Positions 34,890 through 47,356 of a DNA stretch of 64,000 bases are shown in pieces. A program made the translations under genes and the position numbers. Below the pieces are notes generated by a model. The model had not been told where the DNA came from. It ran no database searches and worked only from the letters and a program-made list of their open reading frames with translations. Position 1 is the stretch's first letter. Each line of letters starts with the position of its first letter. Origin of the DNA: Strobilurus pachycystidiatus (taxonomy: Eukaryota > Basidiomycota > Agaricomycetes > Agaricales > Physalacriaceae). Location: NCBI GenBank assembly GCA_019915135.1, contig JAHLMK010000001.1, positions 2,914,001-2,978,000 on the forward strand, read 5' to 3'.

Positions 34890-36313
34890 ATGGGCTTGGA
34901 CGCGTTAAATACCGTTCAGCGTGCTGCCCTCAGCAAAGGTGAATGAAACGACATACCATTCTGTGGTTCTGAATGTGTCACCCCACAGGTCGTTTTTACC
35001 GCCTAGAGGACCTGCTTTTGACTGGGCCAGACGCAATCGCTCGTCGCTGCAAGATATCTCCTTCGGAAGCGAAGTCAATTGTAGAGGTCGCCGCGCAGAA
35101 AGAGCTCTCCGAAATTAGATCTCTGGACGCGTTTGTACACGAGGCGGATACATGTACGACTGGAGATAAGTACATTGACAGCGCGCTAGGTGGCGGTATT
35201 CGGACGGGAATGATATGGGAAGCTGCAGGAGAAAGGTGAGCCCTACTCAACTTTTCCACAAGTGATTTAACCATGCGCCTCAGTGGTGCTGGAAAGACTC
35301 AGCTTGCTCTCCATGTCTCTCTCACGGTACAACTTCCCGAGCGGATGGGAGGGCTATCTGGATCAACGTGTTATCTTACGACCTCTGCTGGACTCCCTAC
35401 AGCGCGTCTGGTTGAGCTCATTGACTCCCATCCTACTCTTTCACCCTCCTTGTGCGGTCTTGAAGGCATTCATACCATGCCTTGCCCAACTGTCTCGATG
35501 CTCCTCCACATCTTACGCGTAACACTCCCTCCTTTCATCGTCCAACAACGCGATTCCGGCCTTAAACCGGTCAAACTTCTCGTGATTGACGCACTCGGGG
35601 AATTATTTCACACCTCCGAGAAAACAACCAAGCAAACTCTGGTCGAGAGGTCTCGGGATATCTCACAGGTCTCTGGACTGCTCCACGCCATCGCAAGTGA
35701 GCACAAGATGGCCATCCTCGTGCTCAATGAGGTCGTCGACACATTCGACCGTGGTTACATTGAGTCTGGCGAAGACAACGTTTCGTATAGCGAACAAGCG
35801 CGCCTCTTCAGCCGCGCCAGCACTATACCCGGCGAAGACAGGAAGGAGGCCAGTTTGGGACTTGTCTGGGCAAATCAGGTCAATGTTCGCATTCAGATGT
35901 CTCGTACAGGTCGTCGACGGCATCTGGATGACTTGGACGCTTTCAAACGTCAACGCCTCTCCGCCAAGAACCTGAAAGTCACATCTCCACGAGAAAGCGA
36001 CGACTCGGACAAGACTACGATGATTCGTCGACTGAGCGTCATCTTTAGCTGCGTCGCCTCCCCGGCGTCTGTCGATTATATCGTCGAACCGGCAGGTCTT
36101 TTCGGTATTCCCGAGGAGGGGATGCCAGTGGGCACTCAAGTACCGCAGACTGTTGCCCGCACAGCTGTGGACTGTCCCTTGAGCACGCAGATACCTCCAC
36201 TGGACCGAGGGTTAGAAGATGATGACGGCGGACTAGCCAGTGACGGAGAATTCGAGGTGGATGATAATACACCATCGGAGAGTTTAGCCACCCACGATGT
36301 AACAGATGATTGA
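34890..36313 (+). CDS. RAD57: RecA/RAD51-family recombination protein, RAD57-like
   Basis: Three exons (34890-34938, 34989-35235, 35284-36313) give 441 residues. A helical N-terminal region (LEDLLLTGPDAIARRCKISP) precedes the RecA core. The core has Walker A GESGAGKTQLAL near residue 100 (split by intron 2), Walker B LLVIDALGELFH, and the L2-flanking ILVLNEVVD. The C-terminus is extended and acidic. Rad57 works with Rad55 as a mediator loading Rad51 on single-stranded DNA. Assignment to Rad57 rather than another paralogue (XRCC3/Rad55) rests on overall order, the GGGIRTGMIWEAAGE motif and the position of the basic insert; it is less certain than the family assignment. A basic insert around RRRHLDDLDAFKRQR is present. 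Confidence 0.78.
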
Positions 36314-36913
36314 TTCAATTTTGAAATGCGTGTTTCTACGTTGGATGCAAGCTGTGGATGTTCATACGTATTATGCTGTATCGCGGATTGATGTCACGGT
36401 GCTATGGATTCTGGGCTTTTGCCTTCCAGACTTCTGACCGACCACCGATGTCGTTGCAAGCCCACTCAAGCAAGGGTGTCCTCACTGAGCATCGATCTTC
36501 GAAGAAGTAGAACAGGAATATACAGCTGCGCGGTTGAGGCGCATAGATATCACATAACGTACTTAAACCATCTAGACAGAGAAGAAAGTGGTGCTCGCTG
36601 AGAAACACGTATCCCGATAGCTAATCGAGGCTAGTGCAAGGCTCATGTAGTGATTCGAAGACGGCATAAGTCCAGAGATGTATCACAGTTCTTCGCTCCT
36701 GCTCCGATTTGATACCGTCATGACATTGCAGTAAGTAAGCACAGGTACAACGAGTTCCACCACTGCACATGGAGAAAGAAAAGAAACATAAAGTACAGGT
36801 AGAGAGAGAAAGGATATGTGGTGCATGACAAAGAGTCCGTGCTGGCATGGCTGCTCCAGCTCTAATCTTCCAAATTCCATTCACAGACACATAGAGTCGT
36901 CACCGCGGAAGAA
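36314..36913. other. intergenic region between convergent genes
   Basis: About 600 bases bounded by the stop codons of the RAD57-like gene and ATG8. Short open frames occur on both strands without domains. Confidence 0.4.
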
Positions 36914-37520
<607 letters not shown>

Positions 37521-37860
37521 CGTGATTGATGATGGAGAAAGAGAACGGTGGCGGTGGGGAAGTTGGTCGCAGCAGATGGGAGGTGGTGGTCGTGGTTTAA
37601 ACAGCTCGGCCACGCGGAAGCCACCTTACTATTGACTCAGGACAACACGTCCAAACAGCGCCCTTACTTATCATCATTTATGTGACCTGTACATATAAGA
37701 CGCGTCGCCTTGACTCTGCCTTGACTCATAGATGATGAAACGTTGCCGAATGAGGCGACGAACGTCAAGTGGCCAGCGCCACTGAATGCGTTGCGAACAC
37801 TCATGGGAACCTTATGTACGATTACATACACTGTTGCATTGCGGAAACATCAGGGAAACA
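37521..37860. promoter_or_regulatory. ATG8 upstream region / 3' end of kinase-like gene A
   Basis: About 340 bases lie between the ATG8 start and the stop of gene A on the same strand. The promoter of ATG8 must be here; no specific site was recognised. Confidence 0.4.
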
Positions 37861-39900
37861 TTAGAAATACATCCCATTGGCGACCTTGAATAGTTTCTGG
37901 ACCTGCATTTCCTCAAGTGCCCGGCTGTGAGGAAAAGTAGTCGAGTCAGACTCGGCGAGCAACGATCGGCCAAAGTCGATTAGTCGGAACCTCTTCGTGT
38001 CCTTGAACTTCTGCACCACAGGCCAATCATGAATGCTACCGTGATCGACAACAACATTACGAGGCGCAGGAGATTGATGTAACCAGCCTTCGCAGTGCAT
38101 ACGGAAAAACAGGGCTGCGCATTCCTGCCTGTGCCAGGCATTAATGTCCAACTTATGACTATTAGATTATGTGGCGCACCTATCATCGAAACTGAGCCTG
38201 TCAATGTCAATCGGGGTACCACAATCCTCTACCAGTAGGATAGGACTGATATAGTTTTCTTCGTCCTTCGTAACATCCTCTGGGACATAGTATCCGTAGA
38301 ATTGGGGCACCACAGCCGTTGCGGGAGTTGGATCATGGAGAGGTGCAAGCACATTGTAGCCGCTCCAGTGTTGGAAGAAATGCTCCGGAAATTTCTGGTA
38401 ATTCCTCGCTTCTCGTCGAAGATGGTCGTCGTACTGGATGGAAAGTTTGGCCGCAACCTCAACCCTGAAAGTTGTAGGTGCTCCTTGTCGGTTGGGCTGG
38501 TGCTCGCAGTAGTTTCCAGGCGTCGACCACCTCAGGCCATCGACATCAAGCTTCCGAGTCGATCCTTCATAGGACTGTCGCGGATAGGACCTGCCTTCGT
38601 CAACAGTGACTACTCGGTCCTTCTCGGGATTTTCCCTGTCCACAGCAAATGCCCAGTTCACCTGAGGCTTGACTACGTGCTCCGTCGTGAGTTTCCCTTT
38701 CCGTCCATGTCGTTCTGCAGCAGCCATCAACAACTCCTCAATCTGATGACCTACAGGCTCCCCGGGTTTGACCTCGACATCAGGCATCTCCGCTTGGAGG
38801 CGCGCAAGTATCGCGAGGCTGGTACAACTATCGCACATGGATGGATCGACGACCAGTGATCTGGGAATCTCTAGATGTGCACGATAGACGAAGGAATGGT
38901 TGCCTTGGCCCATGCGCTGATCAGCTGTGAGATAGAGATGAGCTTCTGGCGTGGAGAGCGGCTCGTCAGGATAAGGCGGCAGCTGGACGAATGTCGCTTC
39001 AGGGACCTCTCCGTCTTTCAGTGGCAACGAGTCACCACCGGGAAGCGTACTAGGGTCAGTCACGAACACCAAGCCAGGTGGCTCTTTCTTGGGTTCAGCC
39101 CTCATCTCCTGGCGCTTGGCTGCTATAGCCTTGCGAGTCTTGTCAGACAGACAGAGTTTGTAAACACGAAGAGGGGCGTCTTTGGCCGCCGGTAGAGCGC
39201 TTCCGTCACTGACGCGAAGGGTGCTATCGGGATCGTGAACGATGAGCTTCTCCGGAAGAAGATGCACGGGAATGCGATGGTGGAAATGAGAGAACGCCAC
39301 GTCCTACGTTGAATGTGAGCATCTCATCCACGTGTCATAACATGAACGTACGCTGCCGCGTATAGACATTGACAAGAGGTGTCCTTCATCGAGGTCTCTC
39401 AACATAGTGGCCATGTCATACGGCAGAATTTCCACTGGGTCCGCCTCGTCTTCTGCCCAAGCGATTTCGTCCTTTGCATGTTCCAATTCGCCGACAGTCT
39501 TGACGAAAGCCAGCATCTTGCTGCTTGTCGAGATTGTCAAGAGACTCTCGCAATCAGGAATCCGCCTCGTCATGAAGAAATCGAGTATTGTCGCACCCCA
39601 GAGAGGCAGATCGTTAGGTGTTTTGAACTTCCCGTAGGCTTGGTTCTTCATGACTGGGCCAGTAGGATCCCGCGGCCACTGTCGTCGTATGATACGGCGC
39701 CTCTCCGTGTCGGGCTGATTGGCCTTGGAAGAGTCAGGCTTGGAGCGCGACGGTGCGTCCTCTGGCGCGGTGTGTTCGCAGGGTTCGTTGGATTCGGAGG
39801 GAGCCGGATCAGTGGCGTATTTGACCAGTTCTTCAACGTGTTTGGCGCGTTTAGATGCGAAGATCCCCTTGAATCCCTTCTCGAGCTCACTGGAAAACAT
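37861..39900 (-). CDS. kinase-like protein, gene A of tandem pair
   Basis: Three minus-strand exons (39352-39900, 38180-39303, 37861-38128) give 646 residues. An N-terminal domain of about 250 residues has no known match (FKGIFASKRAKHVEELV, PLWGATILDFFMTRRIPDC). A protein-kinase-like fold follows. The Gly loop reads GQGNHSFVYRAHL, the lysine strand VAAKLSIQ, helix C REARNYQKF, the hinge LLVEDCGTPI and the metal motif RLIDFGRS. The catalytic loop is LHQSPAPRNVVV: the HxD aspartate is replaced, although Arg-Asn remain. Sequences of this pattern belong to expanded kinase-like families of mushroom-forming fungi, with no known substrate. Between loop and lysine lies a large insert with CDSC and CEHQP motifs. 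It is clearly homologous to gene B next door. The start at 39900 is supported by alignment with B. Confidence 0.8.
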
Positions 39901-40328
39901 GGTTTTGTCTCTGGAGAGTCAATTCAGAAGAATAACAGGGAATATCTGAGAGAATCTAACGCACCTGCCACCCTAGAACGTGAGGATATGTGTGAAGAAG
40001 CAAGAGGCTTCTAACACAAGAGCCGTCCATTGTCTTTGACGTGGTGGAAGCAACAAAGAATTTCACGTCATGATCACGCCGATACTTGTGACGCACGATT
40101 GGCTACTTGTGACTATCAGTCTGAGTTTGAGAGTCAGTGAGCCCCGAGCGCTCAGCCATGAATAGTAAATTGTCGCGCAATATGACCTTGTACCGATGTT
40201 GGATAGCAAAACGATAGAATACAGCGAGAGTTACACAAGAAGTATGGTAACAATCACAAGAGGTTATACAGACTCAGCAGCGGGCAAGCATTGCGAAATT
40301 AAAACATCGACAGCTGAGCATTAGGGCT
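39901..40328. other. intergenic region between kinase-like paralogues
   Basis: About 430 bases include the promoter of gene A. At 39965-39971 (minus strand) lies GTGGCAG followed by a GT donor, matching the first exon ATGGCTG of gene B but with the ATG changed to GTG. Confidence 0.5.
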
Positions 40329-42435
40329 TTAGGTGTTGGCGTAATTGGCGACCTTGAACAGTTTCTGAACCTCCGATGCCTCGGCTGCCTGTCCCGTAGC
40401 AAACCTATCCGAGCTGGGTCCAAAGTGCTCTGATCTTCCGAAGTCGATCAGGCGAAACCTCTTGTTATCGCTGCTCATCATCTTCGTCTGGAAGATAGGC
40501 ATATCATAGATGTTACCGTAGTCAATGGCGACATTACGAGGTGCCACCGATCCGTGCACCCAGCCTTCGTAGTGCATGCGAAGGAATAGTCCGGCGCATT
40601 CTTGTCTGTCAAAAGTGTTGGTAAGTTTGATACTTATGAGGCTCATGTATCACAGTGCCCACCTTTCATCGAAACTGAGCTTTTCGACTTCAATTGGGGT
40701 TCCACAGTTTTCGATCAAAAGAATAGGACTGAGATACTCATCATCCATGTCTGCATTTTCAGGGACATAGTATCCATAGAACTGGGGTACCACAGCTGAG
40801 GCAGGCACAGGAGCAAAAATGGGTTGGAGCACGTTGTAGCCGCTCCAATGTTGGAAGAAATGCGCTGGAAACTGCTGGTAATTCCTCGCTTCGCGCTCGA
40901 GATGGTCATCGTCCTGAATTGAAAGTTTGGCCGCAACCTGAACTTGGAAGGTCGTAGGAGCTGCTTGCCGGTCAGGCTGATGCTCGCAGTAGTTCCCAGG
41001 CGTCGACCACTTCAACCCCTCGACCTCAAGTTGTCGCGCCGAGCCTTCATAGCAATAGCGCGCATAAGAACCGCCTTCCTCTACCGTGAAAACCTTCCCT
41101 CTCTTAGCCTCTTCCCTCTTGTCTCCAATCGTATAATGCACCTGAGGTCTGGAGTCGTACTCTGTCCAAATCTGGCCCATAGCTCCTTGCCGATTCGCAG
41201 AAGCAATCACCAAGCGATCAACCTGGTAATCCAAGGAATCTTCTGGGTTGATCTCGACATCAGGCAGCTCTGCCTTGAGGCGCTCCGCGACAGCAAGATT
41301 GACACAGGTATCGCACATGGTGGGCTCGACGACTAGAGATCTAGGAAGCTCCAGATGAGCGTTATAAACTTTGGAATGGTTGCCTTGCCCCAATTGTCGT
41401 TCGGCTGCGAGGTAAAGATGGGCCTCGGGCGTGGAAAGTGGCTCGTCAGGATAAGGTGGCAGTCGGATAAAGGGAGGCTCAGGCATTTTCCCATCCTCGA
41501 GTGGTTCAACAGGCTCCAATTCTTTAGGATCGGCCATGAAGACCAAGCTGGGCGGCTGCTTCTTGGGTCCTGTGCTGATTTCGTGACGCTTTGCTTCAAC
41601 GGCTTTACGACTTTCATCGGATAAGCAGAGTCTATAGACACGTGGAGCGACGTCTTTTTCCACGGGAAGATTGCGGCCGTCGACACGAAGAGTGCTGTCT
41701 GGATCGTGAACGATAAGCTTCTCTGGAAGAAGATGCAGGGGTATGCGATTATGGAATTGAGTGAAAGCGTGCTAATACGCGCGGTGAGCATATCCACTGG
41801 CATGTAGAAGCAAACCTACTCACGTCGACAGGCAGGAAAAAACGCATCTCCTCATCGTAATGCGTCAAGAAAGAGGCCATATCATACGGCAGGATCTCTA
41901 CCGGGTCTGCTTCCTCCTCAGCCCAGGCGATCTCCTCCTTCGCATGCTCCAGCTCCCCCACACTCTTCACGAAAGCCAACAGTTTGCTGCTGGTTGAAAC
42001 TGTGCGATAGTATTCGCAATCTGGAATCCGCTTGTATATGAAGAAATCGAGAATAGTTGCCCCCCAGAGTGGTATGTTGTTTGGCATTTTGAAGTTCCCA
42101 TAGACGCGATTCTCCATGACTGGGCCCTTGGGGTCTCTGGGCCACTCGCGGCGGATGACACGGCGACTCTCGGATTCGGGGCCACTGGCTTTGCATTCCC
42201 GATCGGAGGAGCTAGTCTTTTGCGGGAGCGCATCTTTCGGCGAGGTAACTTCGGTGGACTCGGTGGAAACAGTAGGGGGAGGCTTGGTGGCGTTCAGAAC
42301 CAGTTCTTCGACGCGTTTCGCACGTTTCGATGCAAACATTCCCTTGAAGCCTTTTTCAAGGTTTCCAGAGAACCTGATTTCTGGAAGATCCAGTCAGAAG
42401 TGAGAAAACATTAGCACGAAAAGCTTACCAGCCAT
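40329..42435 (-). CDS. kinase-like protein, gene B of tandem pair
   Basis: Four minus-strand exons (42429-42435, 41824-42380, 40663-41771, 40329-40605) give 649 residues. The first exon is only 7 bases (ATGGCTG). The layout equals gene A: N-terminal region with FKGMFASKRAKRVEELV, Gly loop GQGNHSKVYNAHL, VAAKLSIQ, REARNYQQF, hinge LLIENCGTPIEVEKL, RLIDFGRS. The catalytic loop reads VHGSVAPRNVAIDYG, again lacking the HxD aspartate while keeping Arg-Asn. Intron positions are shared with A, so the pair arose by tandem duplication and has since diverged substantially. The N-terminal module and the Cys-bearing insert (CDTC, YCEHQP) are conserved in both, which suggests they matter. Catalysis may use another residue or be lost. 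Function is unknown. Confidence 0.8.
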
Positions 42436-43291
42436 TCTCGAGCGTGAACGGCGCAAGGAGGGAAGAAGAAGACCCACAGCACGACGAACAAAGAGCTTTA
42501 CGTCAATATTGCTGCCTCGGTCCTAGTACTAGTTAGCCTTTCACCGATGCGTGTCATTGCGCGAGCAAACGCGCTATAGCGATGAATGGACCTCATCAAG
42601 CTGTGCACTGAGAGTATTGCTTCATGAGCATCCATTCTCACGAATGGGCTCGGCCTAAGACCACCGACATCAAGTACAGATTAGATCGTGAGATGTGGCA
42701 CTCACTAGTCTGGTGAAGCTGACGATTCTCTAAACCTGCCTCCATGATTGGTGAGCGTTCATGTTACTAAACACTTGGGACTTACCATCACGGCAGACGA
42801 CAGATGACATTGAAATGGTGATGCGTGCCGTCCAGCTGATGCGAGCAAGGGCGGATCTAGAAAACAGTCGACCTGGCCGACAAACTCTGGGAAAAGAAAG
42901 CTAATCGTCGATCCCAAAAGCTAGCGCACTAACAGGACCGGGAAGACAAGACCCGGCGCTGGCGACAAGCACAATCAAAGATGCGCCCGCATCGCTCGGC
43001 ACAGCAGATTGGCAGAAGAACCATCCCTTGCCGCGCGGATGACTAGGTCACAGGACGGCCTGGACTGAGACATTGAAATGAACCTTGTCAAGAGCCAGTC
43101 AAGAGCTCTCAAATGTCCGTCACCTGCGACGCTCCTGAGACGTCGAAAATGGAACGACCCTAACTGGTGGCACATTCAGCCCTCAAGTTGTATGTGGTTG
43201 ATATGCTACATTTCACCTCAGTATTCGTATCGCATACATATATACAGAAAAGAGAAAATCACAACAAAGGCGTCAAGTCGTCTAACGAGAA
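42436..43291. other. intergenic region
   Basis: About 860 bases between kinase-like gene B and GSK3. Open frames such as 42975-43175 (minus) and 43078-43404 (plus) show no family features. Confidence 0.4.
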
Positions 43292-44763
43292 TTAATCCAG
43301 CGTTATCCTCATATCTTCCAGCGGTATCGGGACAAAGCCTTCAAGGACAATTCCCCGGGAGGCCAGCTCCGGTTCACAGTGCGGCGGCACAAGCTGCCGG
43401 ATGAGATCTGGCCGAACAGACAGTTCTACAGCAATATCATGAGCTGGTGCGGAAGAAAAGTAGTGACAAAAAGACGCACCCTCTCGTGTAAAGTCAAAGA
43501 GAGGCGGGAAATCCTTCCCGTTAGGCATTCGCGCGCCCTCACCTCTCAGCTCATCGAAGAATGGATGGACCATCGCTTCAACAGAGCTCAGCCGTGCGCC
43601 AGGGGTGTACTCCAACAGCTTGCTGACGAGATCAATAGCCTCAGGTGAGGTCCGTGGGCGAAACACCTATAGGGAGTCATTTCACACGTTACACAGTGGT
43701 TTGCGGACGGCGACGTACCTTGGAGAATGGATGAGGTTTGATTTGAGGGAATTTGTGTTCCATGTAGTTCGGATTCATCGTCTTAATCTGCTCTCTCGAG
43801 GGTGTTCCCAAAACTTTGATGATCTCGACCAGCTGGTCAATTCCACTCTCGCCGGGGAAGAGCGGTTGTCCAAGCATAAGCTCGGCCATGACACAACCTG
43901 TCGACCATATGTCGATGTTGGTGGTGTAGTTGGTCGCCCCAAAGATGAGCTCAGGTGCTCGGTAATAGCGGGAACAAATGTAGCTGACGTTGGGTTCGCC
44001 CGCAATAAGAATCTTGGCGGAACCAAAGTCGCAGAGCTTGAGAACACCGGTAGCTGGGTTGAGGAGGAGGTTTTGAGGCTTGATATCACGGTGGCAGATA
44101 CCGACGGAATGGATGTAGGCGAGGGAGCGCAAGAGTTGATACATGTAGAGTTTGATTTGAAGCATGGGCATGGGCTGCTTGAGCTTGGCGTAGTGGCGGC
44201 TGGCGCGATAGACGGTTTCGGGGATGTATTCAAGCATGAGGTTGAGGTAGACTTCGTCCTTCTAGAAAATTCAAGAAGCATTGGCGGGAGCCATCAATTT
44301 ATTTTTTTCTCGCGGACGCACCTTGTCGCCGTTGGTATAGAAGAAAGCCCGTAATTCGCAGACATTTGGGTGTTGAACGAGGCGCATTATTTGGAGTTCA
44401 CGGTTCTAGATTCCATCGCATCATCAAGATCAGCAGTCCACGAGGGCAAGTAAATTGCGCACCTTGAATCGTTTATCTTGCAAGACCTTCTTGATAGCGA
44501 TGTCCTCCTTGTCCTTTGGCACCGAAAAAAGCTTGGCCTGGAAGACGACACCAAAAGAGCCATTTCCCACCACCTTGCAGTTGCTGTAGGAAAGTTCGCA
44601 GGTGTCGCCGGTCTTGCCATCGGAGGCGACGACCTTGACGACCTTGTGCGGGTCGTCGATAACTGTTGAGCGCAGACCAGTCAGCGGGAGTGGAACAGGG
44701 GAGGAGGGGTAAAGGGGACGGACGGGACATCTTGACACCGTTTATTGGGCCATGTGTGGACAT
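43292..44763 (-). CDS. GSK3: glycogen synthase kinase 3 (GSK3/Shaggy) serine/threonine kinase
   Basis: Five minus-strand exons (44739-44763, 44463-44662, 44322-44405, 43719-44261, 43292-43666) encode 408 residues. Every kinase motif is present: [50 protein letters not shown], and the activation segment [17 protein letters not shown] with the tyrosine typical of GSK3. The CMGC insert region ([19 protein letters not shown]) and [18 protein letters not shown] follow. Yeast relatives are Mck1, Rim11 and Mrk1. It phosphorylates primed substrates in nutrient, stress and differentiation signalling. The N-terminus is short (MSTHGPIN before the first intron). The gene is complete and looks active. Confidence 0.96.
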
Positions 44764-47356
44764 CTGGTTGTGGGCCGTTCGACGGTGATGATGAGAATGC
44801 TCGCGGGGCGGGACGACTTTGGAGTGATGGAGGGAGGAGAAGAGACGGTTGCGTTACAATTTGTGACGTTGTCACTGCGATCTTGTGACCACTTTCCCGT
44901 CAACTTGAGCGGAGCTTGACGGGCGGCCAACGTGCTCTGAGAAACGTCCATTGCAGCGCCGCCGATGTCTTGCAATGTCGCTCGTCTCGCCAGACAGCCA
45001 GACGCCGTGCGCAACGCGCCGCCCTTGGGAAAATTTCTGCGTTCATATTATGACGCACGTCACCTGGACCCGTCGCGGCAAACTCCACCAGCCTGCACCG
45101 CCTGTCTCAAGTGATCCTGTCGGTGGCGCCCTTGGGAGCTCCTGACTGTTTAGATTTGCGCTTTTCTGCACGTAACCTTCAGCCGTTCACGGCCTCCCAG
45201 CTCAGCCCACTCATTCGCGCAACCTTCAGTCTTCTAGCTTCCTGCTTCCGCTGTCTCTTTGCATCGATAGTTATCGCCACCATCGCTGGTACTCCGAGTC
45301 TGCAGCACGGCACTCTCCTTGTCATCTGCCCATCTCTTCGCTTCCCCGGGCCCAGAATTCAGTCCTCGCCTTCACGACCCGATAATCCCCGTGACACCCA
45401 AACTTCGTGTCTGCTTCGTGTCGGCGGTGTACCTTGGTGTTCTCTGTGGGAGTTGCGACGTCTGAAGAGCCAAAGCACCTTCGGTTTACCTTTGACTGTC
45501 TTCACGAAATCAGGCTCTATTTCTACTCCATCCGGCTTGACGGCTCCTCAATGGCACTCAGGTAAAGGCGCACATCTCAACCGCAAGGACTCGGTGTATC
45601 ACCATCCGCGTGTTATTGTGCATGTATACATGCAACCTTCCAAATGCTTGTTTCATGACACTGCCTCCATGATCTTCTCAAGATCCCACAGACGTGATGT
45701 AGGCTCTGACGCCATCTCCCCGTGAATACCGTCGTCTCCTTGACTCGAAAACCACATGTACTGCCGCTTTACCTCTTCCCCCCAGCGCCAAGCACAAGAG
45801 CAACACCACAATCTCCCATCACCGCCGCCGCTGTCAGACATTCGTTCAACATGGAAACCACCCACTTGACAAAACCTTGAGACTCCGCAGACAATACACT
45901 GGACGACCGTCGGATCAGTTTCCGGCCGACTAATTCGCGTACAGTGCGCGCCTGTCGCAGAAGGTCAATCACTTCGACTGGACCCTTCGGAGAACACCGA
46001 GCCTCTCGGGCCAGGTGGCAGTCGTCTAACAGCTGGGTCGCACGTCGTCTTCGAGATGTAAGAGCCCTCGGGTTCTACAAGGCCGGTCTTTCTACTCTGG
46101 AATACTACAGCGGTATGCAGTATATTTAGTCGGGGGAATCATGGGGGGTTTGCGTTAAGTAACGCTGCCGGGGATCCAGTAAAGACTTGATTAGCATTGT
46201 CCATGTCATCGTTCGGCAAATTTTGATATCCTTCCCAGGTCCTGGTCAGTGCGAGTCCAAAGGAAGGCACATTACTTCGGAGAACCCCTCAAAGTTCAAT
46301 GATCATGATCTTGGCCGTACACCGACTGTCCACGACGCTATCATTATCAAGGGACAGCAACGGTACACTTCTCCTTCTTCATCGCATTCAAAGTCAGGGT
46401 GTTGAAACAGACCGAGAAGAGCAGACGAGACAACGCTCGCGACGGAATTCCAAATTGCGTCAAGCGGTGTATCCCGTACAAGATAGAATGCGATATCTTT
46501 AGCGGTCTTCCATGATTCTAACTGTCGTGCATGCGATGCAGCAGCGTTTTAATTAGAAGCCATAGTACCTACAATCAGAATGCTCAGTGACACTGACTCA
46601 GTCGCGTTCTGTAAGTGACGCGACAGTCGGAGGACATTGCCCGAATTGGTCAAACATGACGTAAACTCGGTCGCCTTCATTCCCCCACCATGCCGCGTAG
46701 GCCCTCGCCGCAGACCATAGCGAGTGACGGCAAATCCCCTTTGATACATCCAGAATACTGGGCAGAAGGCAACATATCCATCTGGGGGCCCTTTGGACGA
46801 TGCTGGTGGTATGTTTTCGAGCATATTTACTACGCTAACTCGAGTTTTGATGAATGTAGCACTCGTCACTTTTGACCGGGCACTAACCGAGTCGACCGAC
46901 CCCCCGGCGGAGTGATTGCCATTGCAGTCGCTTACAGCAGTCAAGGAACACGGGATCATTTTTCTCGTCGGGCTACTTCCGGTCACTATCTGGGTATGAT
47001 ACTCTGGGTTCAAACGTTGCGCATGCGTCTACAAATCGTGCCGCGCTGTGGCGGGCTGCAGCTAGGCGGCGCGCAGCGGTTCATTCATTCCAAGATCGAG
47101 GTCATAGCGACCCCGAGGTGATCTACGCGTTACTGCCCCATCTACCAGCACTGGGTACCTCTAGCGAGGCCTTCGTGCATCCGAGGACTTCATGTGAAAA
47201 CCGGACGCGTATCACAAAACAATATCTGACTCTATTGATCACTACCCCGAGTCCACATGCATTACTAGGCGAGGCAGGCATACATATAAAGGACTCCGCG
47301 TTCTCTCTGCCAGCTTCCCACCCGCTACCCTACGTTCACTCGCTAATTCCTGTGCT
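44764..47356. other. 2.6 kb without a recognisable gene
   Basis: The longest open frame is 45111-45725 (plus, 204 codons); it has irregular composition and no domain. A minus-strand frame at 46549-47013 and another at 45769-45972 are also unrecognised. A small unique gene or non-coding RNA cannot be excluded. The left edge is the GSK3 promoter, the right edge the promoter of the BRE4-like gene. Confidence 0.4.

Noticed and set aside
45111..45725. 204-codon open frame on the plus strand
   Set aside because: Composition is irregular, no domain or family motif is visible, and no splice-consistent extension was found. It is probably a chance frame in GC-rich DNA.
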